A stretch of 64,000 nt of DNA from Batillaria attramentaria (lineage: Eukaryota > Mollusca > Gastropoda > Batillariidae). Positions within the stretch are counted from its first letter, which is position 1, and the number at the start of each line of letters is the position of its first letter. Location: positions 1,051,001-1,115,000 of the forward strand of contig JACVVK020000210.1 in NCBI GenBank assembly GCA_018292915.2, given 5' to 3'. The translations under genes were made by a program, and so were the position numbers. The notes beneath the pieces are model-generated. The model saw only the letters and a list, made by a program, of their open reading frames with translations, made no database searches and was not told the DNA's origin. Positions 59,167 through 64,000 of this stretch are shown in pieces.

Positions 59167-62100
59167 AGCTGCAGCAACAGCAAAAACAACTGACAACAAC
59201 AACAACAACAACAACAGTAATAATAATGGCGACGACGGTGACGACAATGATGATGATGACAATAATAACAATAATAAGTGATTTGTGGCTTCACGTCGCA
59301 CAGATAATATTAATACTGAATAATAATAATAATGATGATGATTATGATGATGATGATGATAATAAATTTCATTTAGATAGCGGACTTCTCAGATACAGTG
59401 ACTCATTGCGCTAACACACGTCACTCATACACATTCACAATAATAATGATGATGATGGTGATGGTGGTGATAATGATGATGATAATAATAATAATAATAC
59501 TGAGCGTGCATTTGAACTGAATTCGATCTGAAGCACCCCTGCTTACAGAAACGGTGTCTTCTGTCAATGTGGCCGCGCTTTGCAAGCTGGGAATGGACGC
59601 GCCTAAAAATCCTTAATTATTTTTTCGCGTGAGGATCTGACCTGGAGTGGGTCTGTGTGAAGGACTTCCACGCATAGTCGGCAATAGCTTCCTCCACGTT
59701 GGTAATGATGACCTCCTGTGATATGGTGGCTCCCAATAGTCTTCTGGCTGCTGGATCAGAAACCTCCCGGCTGGTGCAAAGTCCCATAGTCGGTTCTGTT
59801 TGTCTTGCAAGTCCGCTGTGGGGCTGCACGCAAAAACATGCAAAATTCAATCCAAGCACACACTGAAGATTAAAAGGGCTATTTCCATGTTTACTAAGGG
59901 CCGCTGCTACACGTTGCCAGGATTGGTACTTGCAGGGCTGGAAACGTAGGAAACCGTAATTAAATCGCTGGCTGCCAGCTGGCAAATCTCCCTTGCCGGC
60001 GCCGGCGCGGCAATAGAAAGCCGTTCTATTTTTCCTGGCAGCCCGCTAGCCACAGGCAGCCCGTACAGCCAACTGACCCATCACTGACCAAACCGTGCAA
60101 TGCCGAAGGCTGCGTGTGCGGGAAAAAACCGCTGCCCGCCAGCAGGCAGCCGAGTACGGCAACATGCAGAGTGGCAGTCGTGAATCGTGCGCTTAAGCCA
60201 GCGGTATGTTTTGGAACAGTTTCCGGCGCTTGTGAGTCAGTGCGGGGACTACTGGACTGGACGCTCGAGATACTCTGTCTTGATGATTAGTAGAACTGCA
60301 TTACAACTGATGTTGACACTTTGCGCGAGCGGTGAAACATTCAACTGAAATTCTACGACGTTGGTAGAACAGTCTAGCTCAGAGAATTACTACCGCTGTG
60401 TGCCGTGAACCGATCCATCACGATACGGTATCCGAGTGCACAATGTCAATATCAGTTTATGGAATTGGAAAAATCGAGACCTCGTTTTCTTTATTTTTTT
60501 TTTATATTATTTTTTAACGAGACGCAAGTTAGAGATTAGAACTAGGCCTCAGACTAGTGTGCATTTTGAAATGCTGAAGGGTTTAAGTGTTGAATAAGTG
60601 TTGACTGGAAACCGGCCCCTGTAGTGTAGTGGTTAGCACTTCGGACCATGGACCGAGAGACCCGGGTTCGACGCAAACCGTTATTGAAACAGCTGTCGGA
60701 CGGGATCAGTGGGCTGTGTCCAGTGCCGACTAAAGGCCGCGATCCACGATCAGACAGTGCGGGACCGCAGTGCGGGATCTGATGAGTTTCTATGGCAACC
60801 CTCAGATTCTTGACGTCACTATCAGACAGTGCGGAATGCGGGGTGCGTGCGTGTTTGGGGGTTTAACGTCCTTTTCCTCCACATTCGGGTGATATCAAAG
60901 ACGGGGCAACGATGAAAAAGCCAGCACAAATATTTGGCCCCAGCCGGGATCGAACTAAGGACCCGAGCATTAGAAGTCTAACGCTCTACCATTCGACCAC
61001 CCCGGCTCCCCTGCGGGATGCGGGCTAGGGTTCAACCAGCGCTACTTTCTAGCCGGACTGCGGGATGGGGGCCATCTGACGGCCAATCAAATTGCAAGCT
61101 TCGAGCACATGCCCTTTTCACCCTTGACCCCAACAAAAGATGGCCGACCTTTCTCGAGAGAAGGGGCGCGTTTCTCACGCATTTGCCCTCGCGGGCGCTT
61201 GCGAAGGTCGCTCTGCCTCGTTGGGAAACGACCAATTAGAACAAGGCGCTTTCAAAATGGCGGCGGAATCACGAACACGGTTGTTGGCAAGGTTGAAAAG
61301 GAAGAAGAAAACTCTAGTGCTCGCAGCTATCAGTCATCTTTTGAGCGCAGAAGACGACGTTTTTGAGGAGGAGCAATAATTACTGGCTTGGAGCATAATA
61401 TACCGCTAGTATGCATGTTCTGCTCGATGCAAAACGGAGACGTAAGACACCCTTACGTACTCACTTTGACCATTCCTTCCCCACAAACACGCACCACATA
61501 TCCCTGAATGACTGGCGACCACGGCCCGGTGCAATTAGCTCAAATTATTTTCGTATACTATTCTGCACAATTACAAGTTGGGACAGAAGGTCTCCATCCA
61601 CCCGCAAATTCATTTTAAGCCATTTCTTAGTTCCACTTCAACGAGGCCTTCGGTGGGCGCCGCCATCTTTGTTTACATAGAAACTGACCACGTGACCTTT
61701 TGTTCGTGGCGAACTTGCTTTAGACTGCGCGCGCGAGCGCCTCAGTTTTTCGCACGCCGCGGGCAAGTTGCGTGCAAACGGTTTCATAGCAAAGCGCCCC
61801 GGAACGTTTCGGAACGCTCGCCTTCAAGAAACGCGGCCCAGACGTCCGCGGCAGACTGTCCGCCGGTCACGCACTGCGGGATACGTGGAGAGCTACATCC
61901 GATCCCGCAGCCGTCCGTCCCGCATTGCGGTCCCGCACTGTCTGATCGTGGATCGCGGCCTTAAGGCCGTTCTTAACCGGGCAGACTTTTGGTTCGCGAA
62001 CTAGGTTCGGAGAGTACGGCGAACTAGGTTCGCGCAAGTTGTTTCTTAACCGACCAAATACTTGTGCGCAAACCCTGGTTCGAAAGGATCGGCGAACTAG

Positions 62101-63715
62101 GTTCGAGGACTGCATAGCGTGTTGTGGGAACCCTCGCGATCCTTTTGCGATCCTGCGCTCTGATTGGCTGCTCGGGGAGAGCTGTTGTGCGCATGTACAA
62201 AGTTGAGGAAAATGGCGGACGGCATGGCGGCTATCGACTCACTTCACATTTCCCTCTTTTGCGCTCTTTTCCTCTTTTCTCCTCTTCCTCGGCTTCCAAG
62301 AGTTCACTCAAAACGATAACTACCGCAAATGCCTGGTCGTCTCGATCTACGAAGGCGGCCATTTTGGTTGTTTACGATTGTCTCAACTTCCGAGTCCGCG
62401 CTTGTTCGGGCGATGACGTATGCATATCATTAACGGTCGGTTAAGAAAGAGAACTAGTTCGGCCGAACCTCTGGAACTAGGTATGTGTGCGCGCTTGCCC
62501 TGTTCGTATACAATACACAGTTCGCCGAACAAGTTCGTCAGACTGGTGGTTCGCCCGGTTAAGAACGGCCTTTAAGTGCCAAGCCTAGCGTGACCCCGCG
62601 GCCGCCACCACAACGAAACCAGTATTGATTCGCGGCCAGCCTGTGTGAACCGGCAGCGCTGCTGACAGGCAGAACTAATTTTTTATGTGGCGTGGGTCTG
62701 TCTGGGTCATTTCACTTTTTTCATTCACTGAAACATCAAATTTTCACGTTGGTGTAATTTTGCACCCCAATTATGTCATTAAATGGCGGGACGAAAATCA
62801 AGTCAGTTATAAGTGCATGGTCTTGACCGAAAACACGCTACTGTTTTCACAAATTGACCTATTTCCAGTTTGGCCAAGTAAAAAGCGCCGCAACCCTGAC
62901 AGAACCCCCGTGTATCATACATTGTTGGAAAGCTGTTTTGTCTGGGCTAGTCGGCGCTGCGCATGTCATGAATTGAGTGTTCTGAACTTCTTTTAAGTGT
63001 CTTATGCTCGCCCGTTTAAATTGCCCTACGGGAATAAATAAAGTATTTTGACTTGACTTGTCGTCTGCTAACTCGGAAACGGCCAAGCCAATGATACCTT
63101 TGCGAACCGAGATACACAAAATATCGTCTGCTCACTGCCGGAGGTAGGAAGTGAACGGTTCAACCAATGAGGGGCCCGGTTCAGGGTGCTGCCGGCGGAT
63201 CGCTGCTTGTTTTCAAATCACTGAAACGCACCAAGAAACAGGGGCATCAAAACGGAGTTGCGCACGCTTTATAGGATCTGTCTTCTCTCTTTAAAAAATT
63301 TGTAGTACACAACTGATAACCTACAATGCTCAGAATGTCTTTGCAAAACAGTCAGCTTGCAACGAAAGAAATCCGTACGTCAGCTGAGTGGCAAGAGAGT
63401 CTGCATTATTTTTTTAACGACACAAGAAAACCATCAGTGTTGTTTTCAGACAGTGATAACATTCAGTGAAGGAAGCAGAAAATGAACCAAAATTCACCTG
63501 AACAACAACGCGAACACTTCTTGGGATACAATCCAAAAACTTGGAAAAGCACCACTTGCAAGCAAAGTCCCCCAACTAATACTGAAGACTCGGACAAAAC
63601 GTCAACGGGTTTTATGGCCTGAATGAGCCATCGGCTTTGTGAGCTGTCGTCTGCTAGTGCTAGGCTTCCTTTTGTCCTCGCGCGAGGCGTCAGCGATTGG
63701 CTGATCATTCAGACA
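55415..63715 (-). CDS. aerolysin-type (ETX/MTX2-like) pore-forming protein, copy 2
   Basis: Five coding exons on the minus strand, 59642-59787, 58922-59060, 58304-58507, 56604-56747 and 55415-55693 (912 nt, about 303 aa), after a noncoding exon at about 63498-63715. The third has ERTFINNSDSEKTYEFTFEK and then KSSSASVQTSFQEGF and FGGKAKFNF, the Ser/Thr-rich insertion strands. The fourth has THVTSGETMTTSEKSAFTL. The fifth is a beta-rich C-terminal part. Every intron phase equals that of copy 1. No signal peptide. The N-terminus MGLCTSRE fits the N-myristoylation pattern (Gly2, Ser6) with Cys4, unlike copy 1. No frameshift or stop is seen, so it appears intact. The specific function is unknown. 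Confidence 0.82.
55750..56603. other. intron of pore-former copy 2
   Basis: Contains a short direct duplication (ctgtctccacacacctgag at about 55960 and 56053), the foldback at 56186-56330 and a LINE tail at 56390-56475. Confidence 0.65.
56186..56332. mobile_element. foldback with (TA)n, core shared with 15425-15470
   Basis: TTGATATTATCTGACTTGTA (56188 on) is inverted as TACAAGTAAGATAATATCAA near 56310. Between them are (TA)n and ggaagtaagtaaagctgag, plus the CTAGATCTAG palindrome. The last two also occur at 15425-15470. Confidence 0.75.
56390..57198 (+). mobile_element. cluster of LINE tails and an RT fragment (around exon 56604-56747)
   Basis: Three tails end in GAAAAAATAAAG or GAAAAATAAAG followed by short repeats (56390-56475, 56980-57048, 57160-57198). 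57079-57162 encodes YINDLPLHRSNKLSCDLFAD and DATIHTYF, where FADD is the catalytic motif of LINE reverse transcriptase. All lie inside introns on either side of the exon at 56604-56747. Confidence 0.7.
56604..56747 (-). CDS. pore-former copy 2, fourth coding exon
   Basis: Donor GAG|gtaagg. The acceptor is after gctacgag (an AG 10 bases further on is an alternative). 144 nt, phase 0-0. Encodes THVTSGETMTTSEKSAFTLQ and VVVEEERNIHAMFE. Confidence 0.8.
57247..57342 (+). mobile_element. SINE family A, internally deleted
   Basis: Head GGTGGTCGAATGGTAGAGCG joined to CACCCACCC, lacking the middle. Confidence 0.85.
57430..57695 (+). mobile_element. diverged SINE with the family D core
   Basis: GGATTCCACCCATGACCTGC and GAAACACTGCCGGAGCTGGC near 57630-57675 match the core of the two family D copies. 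The upstream part differs. Confidence 0.5.
57700..58303. other. intron of pore-former copy 2
   Basis: No exon or repeat recognised. The + open frames here have no support. Confidence 0.5.
58304..58507 (-). CDS. pore-former copy 2, third coding exon (insertion-strand region)
   Basis: Acceptor cttcccacag, donor CACAG|gtaggt. 204 nt, phase 0-0. RTFINNSDSEKTYEFTFEKS, then the Ser/Thr-rich strand pair. Confidence 0.9.
58640..58880. repeat. GGCGCCTTATATT junction followed by (CA)n and (ACC)n
   Basis: The junction motif is also seen at 21455 and 37788. About 45 CA units at 58771-58860. Confidence 0.9.
58922..59060 (-). CDS. pore-former copy 2, second coding exon
   Basis: Acceptor gagtgcag, donor ACAAGC|gtaagt. 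139 nt, phase 2-0. LKRLCLRRADYTIEVPKDDF. The entry and exit phases equal those of 40521-40668. Confidence 0.85.
59091..59360. repeat. (AAC)n, (AGC)n and (ATG)n trinucleotide repeats
   Basis: AAC at 59091-59124, AGC at 59125-59145, more AAC and GAT blocks to 59360, and again at 59441-59500. Confidence 0.96.
59642..59787 (-). CDS. pore-former copy 2, first coding exon (start codon)
   Basis: ATG at 59787-59785 lies after a 36-base leader following the acceptor gcgtgcag (exon edge 59823). Encodes MGLCTSREVSDPAARRLLG and NVEEAIADYAWKSFT. Donor TCCAG|gtcaga, phase 2, as in copy 1. Confidence 0.82.
59830..60608. other. first intron of pore-former copy 2
   Basis: No recognised feature apart from T-runs near 60490-60515. 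Confidence 0.45.
60609..60672 (+). mobile_element. SINE family D, head only
   Basis: CCCCTGTAGTGTAGTGGTTA and CTTCGGACCATGGACCGAGA match 813-880. Confidence 0.7.
60734..61961. mobile_element. PIF/Harbinger-type element, 1228 bp, TSD TAA
   Basis: Left TIR AGGCCGCGATCCACGATCAG and right TIR GATCGTGGATCGCGGCCT are inverted and extend about 40 bases through GACAGTGCGGGACCGCA. Flanked by TAA (60731-60733 and 61962-61964), the usual Harbinger target duplication. A SINE family A copy is nested at 60845-61011. An open frame at 61140-61379 (MADLSREKG..., ending AISHLLSAEDDVFEEEQ) may be a transposase 5' remnant; I cannot confirm it. No DDE domain is present. Confidence 0.85.
60845..61011 (-). mobile_element. 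SINE family A, full length, nested in the Harbinger element
   Basis: TTTGGGGGTTTAACGTCC tail and the reversed head ending in CCCGGCTCCCC. It must have inserted after the Harbinger-type element formed. Confidence 0.92.
61964..62571. mobile_element. second PIF/Harbinger-type MITE, 608 bp, TSD TTA
   Basis: TIR AGGCCGTTCTTAACCGGGC at 61964 and its inverse GCCCGGTTAAGAACGGCCT at 62553-62571. TTA on both sides (61961-61963 and 62572-62574). Internal subrepeats of GGCGAACTAGGTTCG. Abuts the first element, sharing its TTAA junction. Confidence 0.85.
62575..63244. other. first intron of pore-former copy 2
   Basis: A 103-codon + frame (62685-62996) has no recognised domain. A repeat tail AATAAATAAAGTATTTTGACT lies near 63030-63055. 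Confidence 0.5.
63498..63715 (-). other. noncoding first exon of pore-former copy 2 (5' UTR)
   Basis: The donor GTTGTTGTTCAG|gtgaat is aligned to the copy 1 exon. The 5' edge is estimated from the TATA box. About 700 bases (63245-63945) are paralogous to 49330-50045. Confidence 0.62.
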
Positions 63716-63736
63716 GCTCTCGCGAGCTTGGAAGTT

Positions 63737-63760
63737 AATTTTTTTATAGGATGTGTCACA
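63737..63760 (-). promoter_or_regulatory. TATA box of pore-former copy 2
   Basis: The minus strand reads GACACATCCTATAAAAAAAT. Upstream similarity to copy 1 continues through a GTAGCTACTA-like motif for about 150 bases. Confidence 0.65.
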
Positions 63761-64000
63761 GCAGCTAAGGCTGGGTCAATTATTTTTTTCGCCCGACCCC
63801 AATTGTTTGGAGGCGAGAGCAAGCGCCAAGTATGTAGATGCGTAGCTACTACAGGCGCTGTTTTATTTTCAGTCAGTTGTCACACTGAAAGTGTCTACAG
63901 TCAGAGTACTGTGCCGTCCGGTGGAGTGCCTGTGTGCACACAGATGAGTTGATTGAGTGTAGTTTTATCCACTCAAACTCGACTTCAAGTCAAGTCAAAG

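Overview
This is an animal (eukaryotic) genome window, most likely from a gastropod or related marine mollusc. The reasons are small exons with GT-AG introns, many long (GT/CA)n arrays, many tRNA-derived SINEs, LINE tails, MITEs and a Ty3/gypsy element, and two animal gene families. Species is inference; no rRNA or mitochondrial marker is present. Nothing prokaryotic, and no CRISPR, operon or true tRNA gene, was seen.

Layout. (1) 438-2467 (+): the last three coding exons of a SIRT2-like NAD-dependent deacetylase whose 5' part lies left of the window. (2) About 2.5-10.2 kb: intergenic, with a 305-bp tandem repeat, an 853-bp inverted-repeat element, a 714-bp tandem duplication, SINEs and a decayed fragment of a glycoprotein-hormone/relaxin-type GPCR. 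(3) 10234-30167 (+): a complete second SIRT2-like gene in 16 coding exons (about 553 aa), head-to-tail with the first. Its introns hold a 156-bp minisatellite, a recently inserted LTR retrotransposon with apparently identical LTRs, MITEs, and five tandem 22-nt copies of the end of exon 8. (4) 30.8-32.2 kb: an inverted-repeat-bounded element rich in the palindrome TGACCTTGA...TCAAGGTCA. (5) 34126-49845 (-) and 55415-63715 (-): two tandem paralogues of an aerolysin-type (ETX/MTX2-like) pore-forming protein. Each has five coding exons, identical intron phases, and a noncoding first exon behind a duplicated TATA promoter block. (6) 60.7-62.6 kb: two abutting PIF/Harbinger-type elements inside the first intron of the second of these genes.

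The SIRT2 pair and the pore-former pair are convergent (tail to tail). Both arose by local duplication, so the window is a patch of repeated gene birth in very repeat-rich DNA. The gene models were assembled by eye from splice sites, phase agreement and paralogue comparison; no transcript evidence was available.
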